This document shows, piece after piece, positions 17,930 through 26,397 of a DNA stretch of 64,000 nt. This stretch comes from Bacteroidales bacterium (GTDB lineage: Bacteria > Bacteroidota > Bacteroidia > Bacteroidales > F082). Every line of letters starts with the position of its first letter. Positions within the stretch are counted from its first letter, which is position 1. Location of the stretch: assembly GCA_016936355.1 (NCBI GenBank), contig JAFGYB010000010.1, positions 1 to 64,000 of the forward strand. The letters are read 5' to 3'. The translations under genes and the position numbers were made by a program. The notes beneath the pieces were generated by a model. That model searched no databases and was not told the DNA's origin. It saw only the letters and a list, made by a program, of their open reading frames with translations.

Positions 17930-18001
17930 TGATCCCACCGGGATTCGAACCCAGATCATCAGAACCGGAATCTGACATTCTATCCATTGAACTATGGGAC
18001 C
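17930..18001 (-). tRNA. tRNA-Arg (anticodon CCG)
   Basis: A 72-nt cloverleaf. The acceptor stem is GGTCCCA with TGGGATC (one G-T pair), the anticodon stem-loop TCAGA-TTCCGGT-TCTGA, and the T-arm CTGGG-TTCGAAT-CCCGG. The discriminator is A. CCA is not encoded, so processing by RNase Z and CCA addition are needed. It reads Arg CGG codons. Confidence 0.95.
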
Positions 18002-18005
18002 GTTT

Positions 18006-18037
18006 GGAATGGTTAATGTTGAATGAAGAATGATGAA
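18006..18037. repeat. left inverted repeat of the IVS-like cassette
   Basis: Begins GGAATG and continues as an A/T/G-rich stretch with ATGA repeats. It matches the reverse complement of 18460-18491 at 25 of 32 positions. Confidence 0.65.
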
Positions 18038-18046
18038 CGGAGTAAA

Positions 18047-18409
18047 TTACTTATTGGTCCTGTTTTTCTGTGCTGTTCTTCGGGAAGCAACAAAAATCGA
18101 AGTTAATTCATGAGCTTCTTTCAATAAAGCAACCCGCTCACTATTTTTTCCGATATCATGCAAGGCCAGAAACTCCAACCAAAATTCACACTCATCCGAC
18201 TCTTCCACTACAATACTCATTTTTGCAATAAATGCAGCACCGGTTTGTGCCAACCGAGTAGCCCTGTAATTAGCTGCAACCGAAGTGGAACACCGGATCA
18301 ACTGCCCTTTTACATGTTTTGTAAGAACTGAATCCGGTAAAGTTTCAGTAAAACGAACACAGTCAGAAGCAAAAGTCATTGTTCTTTTCACAAGATCATC
18401 GCCACGCAT
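18047..18409 (-). CDS. four helix bundle protein (23S rRNA intervening-sequence protein family)
   Basis: A 120-residue helical protein of the S23/IVP family. Diagnostic stretches are RTMTFASDCVRFTETLP, HVKGQLIRCSTSVAANYRA, FIAKMSIVVEESDECEFWLE and a C-terminal helix LLKEAHELTSIFVASRR. Family members are basic pentameric barrels related to Avd of diversity-generating retroelements and are thought to bind nucleic acid; their role in IVS elements is unproven. It is encoded between tmRNA and tRNA-Arg on the same strand and flanked by inverted repeats. No reverse transcriptase is nearby. Confidence 0.9.
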   Translation of the reverse strand: MRGDDLVKRTMTFASDCVRFTETLPDSVLTKHVKGQLIRCSTSVAANYRATRLAQTGAAFIAKMSIVVEESDECEFWLEFLALHDIGKNSERVALLKEAHELTSIFVASRRTAQKNRTNK

Positions 18410-18454
18410 GAGTATAAATAATTATCGATTTTCAGTGATAAAATTAAATATTTT

Positions 18455-18482
18455 AATCATTCATCAATAATCATTCATCAAT
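18455..18482. repeat. two exact tandem copies of a 14-mer
   Basis: AATCATTCATCAAT occurs twice in direct succession (18455-18468 and 18469-18482). It forms most of the right inverted-repeat arm of the cassette. Confidence 0.9.
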
Positions 18483-18495
18483 CAACATTCCATTG

Positions 18496-18888
18496 TGGAG
18501 CTGGAGGGATTCGAACCCTCGTCCAAACACCGAACCCATATGCTTTCTACATGATTAGTTCGTCATTCATTGTCGGGCAATACCAGGGGACAAACGCCCA
18601 AATAATGCCTTAGCCCTTAAAATCTCATCTCGTTCCCAGGGCAGGAACAAAACCAGTCTGAAATTGCTTGCGACTCGTGATCAGGCCGGAATCAGACCTC
18701 TCCACCTGCGAATCGTCCCGTCTCCGGTCCTTGACCAGAGATAAACTCATCTACTGTACTTCGATTAAGCTGCGAGAGCGTAGTTATTTTCGCCAATTAA
18801 AAGTGTTGCAACCCAGTTTTACGGGATGTGTCACGTGACCCGTCATGCTTACATACCAATCCTAATGCTGTCAAAACCAGTCAGCCCC
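18496..18888 (-). ncRNA. ssrA: transfer-messenger RNA (tmRNA)
   Basis: A 393-nt one-piece tmRNA. Its 5' end starts GGGGCTGACTGG and pairs with the 3' end CAGCTCC, discriminator A, without an encoded CCA. The T-arm has GAGGGTTCGAATCCCTC. The tag reading frame at 18794-18765 codes GENNYALAA then TAA. The tRNA-like part with a U3-rich discriminator region charges Ala by family knowledge. With SmpB it rescues stalled ribosomes and marks the products for proteolysis. Good upstream promoter at 18921-18950. Confidence 0.97.
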
Positions 18889-18920
18889 AAAAGTCAAAGA
18901 ACGAGGGTTTAAACGAGGTG

Positions 18921-18950
18921 CAAAGATAATGCTAATTTAAACCCGTCAAA
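18921..18950 (-). promoter_or_regulatory. ssrA promoter (TTTG-N18-TATCTTTG)
   Basis: On the minus strand, TTTG (18950-18947), 18 nt, then an exact -7 element TATCTTTG (18928-18921). This is a near-consensus Bacteroidota sigma-ABfr promoter, predicting a start near 18914, about 26 nt before the mature tmRNA end. Confidence 0.75.
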
Positions 18951-18999
18951 ATATTTCCACAAATTTTGTACCGAAAAATACAAGCTGGAATCCTTACTG

Positions 19000-20163
19000 C
19001 TAAAGCATCAGCGGACTAACGAACTGTTTCACATCCTGAACAGTGATCTCTTTGTCACACAAGATAAGCAACCGTTCCACCACATTGTGCAGTTCCCTTA
19101 CGTTACCGCTCCATTTAAACTCCTGCATTTGCTTCAATGCCTCCTCAGTAATGGTTAACGGTGCTCTACCCTGAATAGTGACCAGTTCATTGATAAAATG
19201 CTGAACGAGCAAAGGAATATCCTCTTTGCGTTCCCGCAACGGAGGCACCTGCATGATAATCACACTCAACCGGTGATACAAATCCTCGCGGAAATTTCCT
19301 CTTTTTATTTCTTCGGGTAGGTCTTTGTTGGTAGCTGCCAGCACCCGTACATCCACGGGAATTTCCTTTTCCCCTCCTACCCGTGTGATTTTATTTTCCT
19401 GCAAAGCCCTCAATACTTTGGCCTGGGCCGACAGGCTCATATCACCTATTTCGTCCAGAAACAAAGTACCACCATGCGCCAGTTCAAAATCGCCCTTGCG
19501 TTGTTTTACCGCTGAGGTAAACGAACCTTTCTCATGACCAAACAACTGACTTTCGATGAGCTCTGACGGAATGGCAGCACAGTTCACTTCAATGAAAGGC
19601 GATACCGACCGCGTACTCCGTTCATGAATCTGACGGGCTACCAGTTCTTTTCCGGTTCCGTTTTCCCCGAAGATCAGCACCCGGGCTGCTGTGGGTGCCA
19701 CCCGCTGGATCATTTCCTTCAGCTCACTGATTTTGGGAGATTCCCCCACGATGGCAAACTTTTTCTCCACCTCTTTTTTCAGACGTTTGGCCTGCACTAC
19801 CAGGTCCTTCTTGTCTATGGCATTGCGCAAAGTGATGAGCATACGGTTCAGATCGGGCGGTTTCACAATAAAATCGTAGGCTCCTTTTTTAATGGCTTCC
19901 ACAGCCGTATCGATGGTTCCGTGTCCTGAGATCATTACCACCGGGCATTCGGTGAATTCCTGCAGCTTTTCCAACACTTCCATCCCGTCGATTTCAGGCA
20001 TCTTAATGTCCAGGAGAATCACATCATAGGTCTGAGCCTGAATCAACTCCAGGGCATCCTTTCCGTTGGAGGCCATATCCACTTCGTATTTTTCAAATTC
20101 CAGTATTTCTTTCAGCGTCCTTCGGATGCTGCTCTCATCATCCACTACCAATACTTTTGCCAT
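19000..20163 (-). CDS. NtrC-type response regulator with AAA+ domain, no DNA-binding domain
   Basis: A 387-residue protein. The receiver domain (residues 1-120) has VVDDES, the phosphoacceptor in LLDIKMP and Lys in FIVKPPD. The AAA+ domain has Walker A FGENGTGKE, Walker B GGTLFLDEI and the arginine-finger region NFREDLYHRLS. The sigma-54 contact loop reads GSFTSA instead of GAFTGA. The chain ends at LMSPLML-like residues about 25 after NVRELHNVVERL, so the usual Fis-type HTH is missing. The ATG at 20163 is chosen because the longer frame runs into the promoter. It lies 28 nt after priA. Confidence 0.9.
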   Translation of the reverse strand: MAKVLVVDDESSIRRTLKEILEFEKYEVDMASNGKDALELIQAQTYDVILLDIKMPEIDGMEVLEKLQEFTECPVVMISGHGTIDTAVEAIKKGAYDFIVKPPDLNRMLITLRNAIDKKDLVVQAKRLKKEVEKKFAIVGESPKISELKEMIQRVAPTAARVLIFGENGTGKELVARQIHERSTRSVSPFIEVNCAAIPSELIESQLFGHEKGSFTSAVKQRKGDFELAHGGTLFLDEIGDMSLSAQAKVLRALQENKITRVGGEKEIPVDVRVLAATNKDLPEEIKRGNFREDLYHRLSVIIMQVPPLRERKEDIPLLVQHFINELVTIQGRAPLTITEEALKQMQEFKWSGNVRELHNVVERLLILCDKEITVQDVKQFVSPLML

Positions 20164-20177
20164 AGAAGTTTTTCTTT

Positions 20178-20185
20178 CAAATGTA
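20178..20185 (-). promoter_or_regulatory. -7 element TACATTTG before the NtrC-type regulator
   Basis: An exact TAnnTTTG match on the minus strand in the priA-regulator gap, 15 nt before the ATG at 20163. It would give a very short leader. No clear -33 box. Confidence 0.4.
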
Positions 20186-20191
20186 AAAAAT

Positions 20192-22678
20192 TTATTGCGG
20201 ATCCACATCCAGCTGGATACGAACCGATTTATAAGGCGAAAGGCTCTTAAAATGATCTAAAATTGTCTTTAAGGCAGCTTTTTCTTCTCCCAAATGATGA
20301 TCTCTTGGAATCTTTAACAGGATTTGTTTGATGTACCAGTTTTTTACCCGCGACACCATGGGGTACTCAGGCCCGTACACCCTTCGGTCAAAGCGGATTC
20401 TCATATCTTTGGCCAATGCTTCTGCCGCCTCATTCAGAACCTCGTATCTTTTATGTTTCATGCGCACCATAACCAACCTGTAGTAAGGAGGATAATGAAA
20501 TTTCTGTCGTTCGGTGAGTTCGCGAAGATACATCCGCTTGTAATCATGATCCACCACATCACGGATTACCGGATGCGAAGGCTGCCAGCTTTGGATGACC
20601 ACCTTACCCTGACGGTCTTTCCGACCGGCCCGTCCGCTCACCTGCTCCATCATCTGGAAGCTGCGTTCGTGTGCCCGAAAATCCGGAAAACTAAGCATGT
20701 TGTCGGCACTTAAAATTCCGACCACTCTTACCTTGTCAAAGTCCAGTCCTTTGGTTACCATCTGGGTGCCGGTAAGGATGTCTGTTTTTCCTTCTTCAAA
20801 ACTGGAGAAGATTTTCTGAAATGCATTTTTTGAACGGGTGGTATCCAGGTCCATGCGGTCAATACGGGCATCCGGAAGCAAAATGGAAAGCTCCTCCTCC
20901 ACCTTCTCGGTGCCAAACCCTTTCATCACTACATTGGGACTGCCACATTGTTCGCACACCGACGGCACCGCTCTGGAATAACCGCAATAATGGCATTTCA
21001 GCAGATCCTGTTTTTTATGATAGGTCATGGTTACATCACAATACTTGCACTGGGGAACCCAATTGCACTGATCACATTCAATCCGCAGTGAAAACCCTCT
21101 GCGGTTCTGAAATAAAATAGCCTGATGTTGTTCCTCCAGGGTCTGCTGCAAATTTGTCATCAAAACCGAAGAAAAATGCGACTGAAGCATTCGCCTACGC
21201 TGTTCCTCCTTCATATTTACCACCAGGATTTCAGGCATTTCCAAACCTCCATACCGCTCTGTCAGGGTAACCAGTCCGTATTTTCCTTTCTGTACATTGA
21301 AATAGGTTTCCAGTGCCGGAGTAGCCGAACCCAACACCACCTGAGCGCCATGAATCGTGCCCAGATAAACAGCCGCATCGCGGGCATTGTACCTGGGTGC
21401 CGGATCAAACTGTTTGTAGGAAGCATCGTGTTCTTCATCTACGATAATGAGTCCCAAATTTTGATAAGGCAGAAACAATGCGGATCTCGGCCCCAAAATA
21501 ATTTTATACGGTTCATGAATCTCCTTTTGCTGGATGCCTGCCACGTTTTCCCATACTTCGGCCCGCTCATTCTGGTTGTACCGCGAATGATACACCCCTA
21601 CAGCATCGCCAAAATACTTACGCAACCTTAGAATAATTTGAGTGGTTAAGGCTATTTCGGGAAGGAGATACAGAACCTGTTTTCCTGTTTTCAGAACCGA
21701 TTCAATAAGCTTGATATACAGTTCTGTTTTCCCGCTGGAAGTCACCCCGTGCAATAGAGTAACCGGATTCTCTTTCAATTGATTCTGTAATGATTGAAAG
21801 GCCGTTTCCTGTGCCCCGGAAAGAGTAATTTCCTGTTGGCTTGTCCTTTCACTGGCTTCAAACCGACTGATTACCTGTTCCGTTTCCGTCAGCACTTCTT
21901 TTTTTACCAAAGTGGATAGGGCTGCATCCGAGCCGGGAACCTTTTTCTTTAATTCGGCTTTTCTAACAGGTTTCATCTGATCCAGATGAAGTCCCGACAA
22001 CGTCAGTAATGCCATCAGAACTTCCAGCTGTTTGTGGGCTCGCTTGCCCAGTTCATCCATTACTCCCTGTAAGGATTCCTCATTCCGATAAGGCTCAGAC
22101 AAATGGATCAGCTTTTCTTTTTTGAGACGGTAGGTATGACTCAGTTCTTCCTCCATGAAAATCAGTTGACGTTCCATCATGGTTTTCAAAATCGGATGCA
22201 CCTTTTGAATTCCCACCAAACTGGATAGTTCACTGATCGCAAGCTTTTTCTTATCCAGTAACGCTTCCGTAATACGAAATTCATATTCCGAAAGTGTTTC
22301 AGAATCGGGTATAAAATCAGGCGATAACATGACTTTTGATTCACTGCTGAGCTTAAAGGCCGACGGCAGGGCCACGCTCATCACTTCACCCAGTGTACTC
22401 ATATAATATTCAGCGATCCATTTCCAGAATTTAATTTGAACCGCATTCACCACCGGTTTTTCATCCAGCAGGGAAAGGATGTATTTGGGAGCCGTTTCAG
22501 GAGGCCGTTCGTGGAGCTCAAGAATCAGTCCTGCATACACTTTTCTGCTGCCAAACTGCACACTCACCCTTTGTCCCGTTTCCACTTGATCGTTCAAGTC
22601 GAAAGGGATGCGATAGGTAAAAGTTCCCGGAACAGGAAGGGGCAATAATACTTCGGCAAACAGGGTGATTCTATCCAT
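20192..22678 (-). CDS. priA: primosomal protein N' (replication restart helicase)
   Basis: An 828-residue PriA. The N-terminal 3'-DNA-binding region starts MDRITLFAEVLLPLPVPGTFTY, which fixes the start at 22678 rather than the in-frame codon at 22714. Helicase motifs: Walker A LLHGVTSSGKTELY, DEEHDASYKQ, GSATPALETY and the C-terminal QMVTKGLDFDKV. A zinc-binding insert has paired Cys in CDQCNWVPQCKYC, KCHYCGYS and CEQCGS. It reloads DnaB at stalled forks. A response regulator follows it on the same strand. Confidence 0.96.
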   Translation of the reverse strand: MDRITLFAEVLLPLPVPGTFTYRIPFDLNDQVETGQRVSVQFGSRKVYAGLILELHERPPETAPKYILSLLDEKPVVNAVQIKFWKWIAEYYMSTLGEVMSVALPSAFKLSSESKVMLSPDFIPDSETLSEYEFRITEALLDKKKLAISELSSLVGIQKVHPILKTMMERQLIFMEEELSHTYRLKKEKLIHLSEPYRNEESLQGVMDELGKRAHKQLEVLMALLTLSGLHLDQMKPVRKAELKKKVPGSDAALSTLVKKEVLTETEQVISRFEASERTSQQEITLSGAQETAFQSLQNQLKENPVTLLHGVTSSGKTELYIKLIESVLKTGKQVLYLLPEIALTTQIILRLRKYFGDAVGVYHSRYNQNERAEVWENVAGIQQKEIHEPYKIILGPRSALFLPYQNLGLIIVDEEHDASYKQFDPAPRYNARDAAVYLGTIHGAQVVLGSATPALETYFNVQKGKYGLVTLTERYGGLEMPEILVVNMKEEQRRRMLQSHFSSVLMTNLQQTLEEQHQAILFQNRRGFSLRIECDQCNWVPQCKYCDVTMTYHKKQDLLKCHYCGYSRAVPSVCEQCGSPNVVMKGFGTEKVEEELSILLPDARIDRMDLDTTRSKNAFQKIFSSFEEGKTDILTGTQMVTKGLDFDKVRVVGILSADNMLSFPDFRAHERSFQMMEQVSGRAGRKDRQGKVVIQSWQPSHPVIRDVVDHDYKRMYLRELTERQKFHYPPYYRLVMVRMKHKRYEVLNEAAEALAKDMRIRFDRRVYGPEYPMVSRVKNWYIKQILLKIPRDHHLGEEKAALKTILDHFKSLSPYKSVRIQLDVDPQ

Positions 22679-22682
22679 AAAA

Positions 22683-22690
22683 CAAAGGTA
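22683..22690 (-). promoter_or_regulatory. priA -7 element (TACCTTTG), near-leaderless position
   Basis: An exact TAnnTTTG match only 4 nt upstream of the priA ATG. The predicted transcript start falls on or next to the start codon, suggesting a leaderless or nearly leaderless mRNA. No -33 box is obvious. Confidence 0.35.
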
Positions 22691-22845
22691 TTTAAATTCG
22701 ATGATCTGTTCCACCAGTTACAACAGATTATCTGCTTTTAAATGTATGGAAGGATGAATATTTTGGGCATCAAAAAGAAATTCGTTAAAATATCTTAAGA
22801 ATAAAGATGGGCTATTTTGCTCTCCCACCCGTCCATTTATTTTAA

Positions 22846-22853
22846 TAAATTTG
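22846..22853 (+). promoter_or_regulatory. guaB -7 element (TAAATTTG)
   Basis: An exact TAnnTTTG match 22 nt before the guaB ATG. The nearest TTTG (22816-22819) is 26 nt upstream, longer than usual. Confidence 0.45.
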
Positions 22854-22875
22854 CAGCAACTTAAATCTCACCGTC

Positions 22876-24351
22876 ATGTCTTTCGAAAATGAAAAATTCA
22901 TAGGAGAAGGCCTCACGTACGACGATGTACTGTTGGTGCCCGGCTATTCCAACGTTTTGCCACGCGAAACAGATCTTACTACCCGTTTTTCCAGGAACAT
23001 TGAGTTGAAAATACCCATTGTTTCTGCTGCTATGGACACCGTTACCGAATCGGGTATGGCCATAGCGATGGCTCAGGAAGGCGGTATTGGTGTGCTTCAT
23101 AAAAATATGAGCATTGAAAAACAGGCCAATGAAGTACGCAAAGTAAAACGGGCAGAAAACGGGATGATTCTGGAACCCGTTACCCTGAGTGCAGAAGCCA
23201 CGGTAATTGATGCCTTGAATATGATGCGGGAATACAGCATTGGCGGGATACCGGTAGTGGACAAAAAGCAAAAACTGGTGGGGATTGTTACCAATCGTGA
23301 CTTACGTTTTGAAAGAGGTATGACCAAGCCCATCAAGGAAGTCATGACAAAAGAAAACCTGATCACCACCACCGAGTTTACCAGTTTTGATCAGGCTGCT
23401 GAAATTCTTCAGGAGTTCAAAATTGAAAAGCTGCCGGTAGTTGATAAAAATTACAAGCTCATCGGTCTGATCACCTATAAAGACATTATTAAAATTAAAG
23501 CCCACCCACAAAGCTGTAAAGACGAGAAAGGACGTCTTCGTGTAGCTGCTGCCGTGGGTATTGCTTCCGACACCATGGACCGCGTGGCTGCGCTTGTAGG
23601 AGCCGGTGTGGACGCCATCATTGTGGATACCGCGCACGGTCACTCACAAGGCGTAATGGACATGGTGAAACGGGTAAAAAAGAAATACAATTTTATTGAT
23701 TTGATAGCCGGTAACATTGCCACACGGCAGGCTGCTCTTGACCTGTTGTCGCTGGGAGTGGATGCCATTAAAGTGGGTATTGGTCCCGGATCTATTTGTA
23801 CCACACGCATTGTAGCCGGCGTGGGAGTGCCCCAGTTATCAGCCGTATACAATGTATCGCAGGCACTGCGGAAATCCGGGGTTCCGGTGATTGCCGACGG
23901 GGGAATCCGTTATACCGGTGACATTGTTAAAGCTATTGCGGCAGGAGCCGATTCCATTATGGCCGGATCCTTGTTTGCCGGTGTGGATGAATCTCCCGGT
24001 GAAGCCATCATTTTCGAAGGAAGAAAATTCAAAACCTACCGGGGAATGGGTTCTGTGGAAGCCATGGAACAAGGTTCCAAAGACCGGTATTTCCAGGATG
24101 CTGAAGACGACATCAAGAAACTGGTTCCGGAAGGCATTGTGGGACGTGTACCATATAAAGGTTCGCTGTCGGAAGTTATCACTCAAATGATTGGTGGTTT
24201 GCGTGCCGGGATGGGCTATACCGGATCAAAAAATATTGAAAAACTTCAAAACGCGCATTTCATCAAAATATCAGCTGCCGGTGTGGCCGAAAGTCACCCC
24301 CACGACATCACTATTACCCGTGAGGCGCCTAACTACAGCAGAAAAAGCTGA
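22876..24351 (+). CDS. guaB: IMP dehydrogenase
   Basis: A 491-residue enzyme oxidising IMP to XMP with NAD, the first dedicated step to GMP. The barrel begins [18 protein letters not shown]. Two CBS domains occupy about residues 95-215. The catalytic Cys is in [13 protein letters not shown], and the mobile flap region follows [10 protein letters not shown]. It starts a run of four tightly spaced plus-strand genes with three SurA-like factors; the gap to the next is 33 nt. hpt lies elsewhere in the window. Confidence 0.97.
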   Translation: MSFENEKFIGEGLTYDDVLLVPGYSNVLPRETDLTTRFSRNIELKIPIVSAAMDTVTESGMAIAMAQEGGIGVLHKNMSIEKQANEVRKVKRAENGMILEPVTLSAEATVIDALNMMREYSIGGIPVVDKKQKLVGIVTNRDLRFERGMTKPIKEVMTKENLITTTEFTSFDQAAEILQEFKIEKLPVVDKNYKLIGLITYKDIIKIKAHPQSCKDEKGRLRVAAAVGIASDTMDRVAALVGAGVDAIIVDTAHGHSQGVMDMVKRVKKKYNFIDLIAGNIATRQAALDLLSLGVDAIKVGIGPGSICTTRIVAGVGVPQLSAVYNVSQALRKSGVPVIADGGIRYTGDIVKAIAAGADSIMAGSLFAGVDESPGEAIIFEGRKFKTYRGMGSVEAMEQGSKDRYFQDAEDDIKKLVPEGIVGRVPYKGSLSEVITQMIGGLRAGMGYTGSKNIEKLQNAHFIKISAAGVAESHPHDITITREAPNYSRKS

Positions 24352-24384
24352 CCTTTTCAAAGGCTCTGAACCAAAATCTGATTG

Positions 24385-26397
24385 ATGAGAAAGGCTTATC
24401 TACTTATTGTGCTCTCAATCTGTGCTTTTCAGCTACAGGCACAGAGCAGTTTCAACCATAAAACGGTAGCCGAAATCAACGGCAAAAAAATTTCTGTAGG
24501 CTCCTTACTGAATGCGTATGAAAAGAACGAAAAAGCCGACAGTACTACTTCTTTGCCTCAATATTTGGAATTGTATATCAATTACAAATTAAAAGTAATG
24601 GAGGCTGAAGCCCTGAAAATGGATACTCTTCGTTCGTTCAAGAAAGAATTAAGCCGTTACAGGAAACAGTTGGAGCGTCCCTATTTCGAAAACCGAAAAG
24701 TACTGGACAGTTTGGTGAAACAGGCCTGGGAAAGAGAACAATACGATGTACGAGTCAGTCATATTTTAATCCGGGTAGCGCCCGATGCTCCGGCAAAAGA
24801 CACACTTGATGCCTGGAACCGGATCATGAAAATCCGTAACGAGATTCTGAACGGTGTCAGTTTTGCAAAAGCTGCAGAAAAATATTCGGAAGATCCTTCC
24901 GCTAAAGATCAAAAAGGTATTCCGGGCAAAAGTCGTCCCCGAAGAGGAAATCATGGCGATCTGGGCTATTTCAGTGTATTCAGCATGGTATATCCTTTCG
25001 AAAATGCTGCCTACGAAACTCCTGTTGGACAAATCTCCATGCCTGTAAGAACGAAATACGGATATCATTTGATCAAAGTAACGGACAAACGTCCGGCTAT
25101 GGGAATTGCCCAGGTGGAACACATTTTTGTTGCTTTGCCTCCCGGAAGCTCAAAAGCGGACTCGCTGGCCAAAGCAAAAAAAATCCAAACCATTGATCAA
25201 AAAATCGAATCCGGCCTGTCGTTTGAGCAGGCTGCCCGTCAATTTTCAGAGGACAAAGGATCATCATTTGTCGGTGGCAAGTTGCCTGCATTCAGTTCCA
25301 ATCGGATCGTACCTGAATTTGTACAGGCAGTCGACACGTTAAAAACGGGAGAAATTTCAAAACCGTTCCAAACCATTTACGGGTTTCATATTATCAAGTT
25401 GCTGAACAGAAAAAAACCGGGGTCGTTTAAAGAGGAAGAAGACCAAATCAGGCAAAAGATTGCTTCCAGCGATCGGAAAGAAATTGCCCGTCAGGTACTC
25501 ATCAAAGAACTTACAAAACAATACCGTGTCCGCATCTACCAGAAGAGTAAACAACACATTTTTTCTCTGATCAACAACAATCCCATACTACCCTACAACC
25601 TAATGGATAAAACTGATTCGGCTGCAATTCTAGTCAAAATGGGAACCAAATACCCTGAAACCTATAATGCAGGCGATTTCGTATGGTTTGTACGATCGTA
25701 CCAGCAAAAGCTGAAAAAACCGGCCAAGAAAATTGATCTGGAAAAACTTTTTCAGAATTTCCTGAAACAAAAAATATTGAGTTACCACATCGCGCACCTT
25801 GAACAAGAGAATCCCGAATTCAAAGCGTTGATGCAGGAATATCACGATGGGATATTGCTTTTTAACCTTACGAACATTAAGGTATGGGATAAGGCGGCAT
25901 CGGATACTGCAGGACTGAAAAGCTATTTTGCTCAAAACAGAATGAACTATATGCAGCGTCCCGGTGTACAGGCCATTCAATTCGAAGTACCTGTTCAGAT
26001 GGAAAGCAACATGAAAGAACTTACCGCTCAGTATCCTGAAGGAAGGCTATTGAAACAAGCTATTCAAACAGGAAAGATTAAAAACAGCAACAAAATAAAA
26101 ATCATTTCAGACGTTTATCATAGAGGAGACAATCCGGTGCTGGACCATCTTGAATGGAAAACCGGTTGGCAGTCGACGAAATTGAATAACAATGTGGTTG
26201 ATTTTGTTTATATTTCGACTGTATTAAAAAATCGTCCCAAGAGTTACCATGAAGCCCTGGGACAGGTCATTTCCGATTATCAGGATGTATTGGAGAAGCA
26301 ATGGGTGAAGGAACTAAGACAAAAATATCCGGTTCACATTAATAAGGAAGTGATGAAAAGGGTCATCAAAAAATACAACAAGAAAAACAGGAAATGA
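24385..26397 (+). CDS. SurA/PpiC-like periplasmic peptidylprolyl isomerase, two parvulin domains
   Basis: A 670-residue exported protein. Signal peptide MRKAYLLIVLSICAFQLQAQ. A SurA-N-like helical part precedes two parvulin domains: VRVSHILIRVAPDAP to YGYHLIKVTDKRP (about 117-237) and AQVEHIFVALPPG to YGFHIIKLLNRK (about 240-345). The remaining 320 residues are helical and unassigned. The ATG at 24385 is preferred to the TTG at 24382. It ends with an ATGA overlap into the lipoprotein gene. It probably helps fold outer-membrane proteins. Confidence 0.85.
   Translation: MRKAYLLIVLSICAFQLQAQSSFNHKTVAEINGKKISVGSLLNAYEKNEKADSTTSLPQYLELYINYKLKVMEAEALKMDTLRSFKKELSRYRKQLERPYFENRKVLDSLVKQAWEREQYDVRVSHILIRVAPDAPAKDTLDAWNRIMKIRNEILNGVSFAKAAEKYSEDPSAKDQKGIPGKSRPRRGNHGDLGYFSVFSMVYPFENAAYETPVGQISMPVRTKYGYHLIKVTDKRPAMGIAQVEHIFVALPPGSSKADSLAKAKKIQTIDQKIESGLSFEQAARQFSEDKGSSFVGGKLPAFSSNRIVPEFVQAVDTLKTGEISKPFQTIYGFHIIKLLNRKKPGSFKEEEDQIRQKIASSDRKEIARQVLIKELTKQYRVRIYQKSKQHIFSLINNNPILPYNLMDKTDSAAILVKMGTKYPETYNAGDFVWFVRSYQQKLKKPAKKIDLEKLFQNFLKQKILSYHIAHLEQENPEFKALMQEYHDGILLFNLTNIKVWDKAASDTAGLKSYFAQNRMNYMQRPGVQAIQFEVPVQMESNMKELTAQYPEGRLLKQAIQTGKIKNSNKIKIISDVYHRGDNPVLDHLEWKTGWQSTKLNNNVVDFVYISTVLKNRPKSYHEALGQVISDYQDVLEKQWVKELRQKYPVHINKEVMKRVIKKYNKKNRK

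Larger units (their letters stand above)
18006..18491 (-). mobile_element. IVS-like cassette: four-helix-bundle gene between imperfect inverted repeats
   Basis: Arms 18006-18037 and 18460-18491 are inverted copies matching at 25 of 32 positions without gaps. Between them is a single gene of the 23S rRNA intervening-sequence protein family. The unit begins 4 nt after the tRNA-Arg 5' end and ends 4 nt before the tmRNA 3' end. The organisation (stem-forming ends, one S23-type ORF, inserted in stable RNA sequence) is that of rRNA intervening sequences, but here it is in a tmRNA-tRNA spacer. Mobility is an inference. Confidence 0.45.

Noticed and set aside
18047-18409. Four-helix-bundle gene as the Avd subunit of a diversity-generating retroelement
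   Set aside because: No reverse transcriptase, template repeat or variable repeat is found in the window; the context fits an intervening-sequence protein instead.
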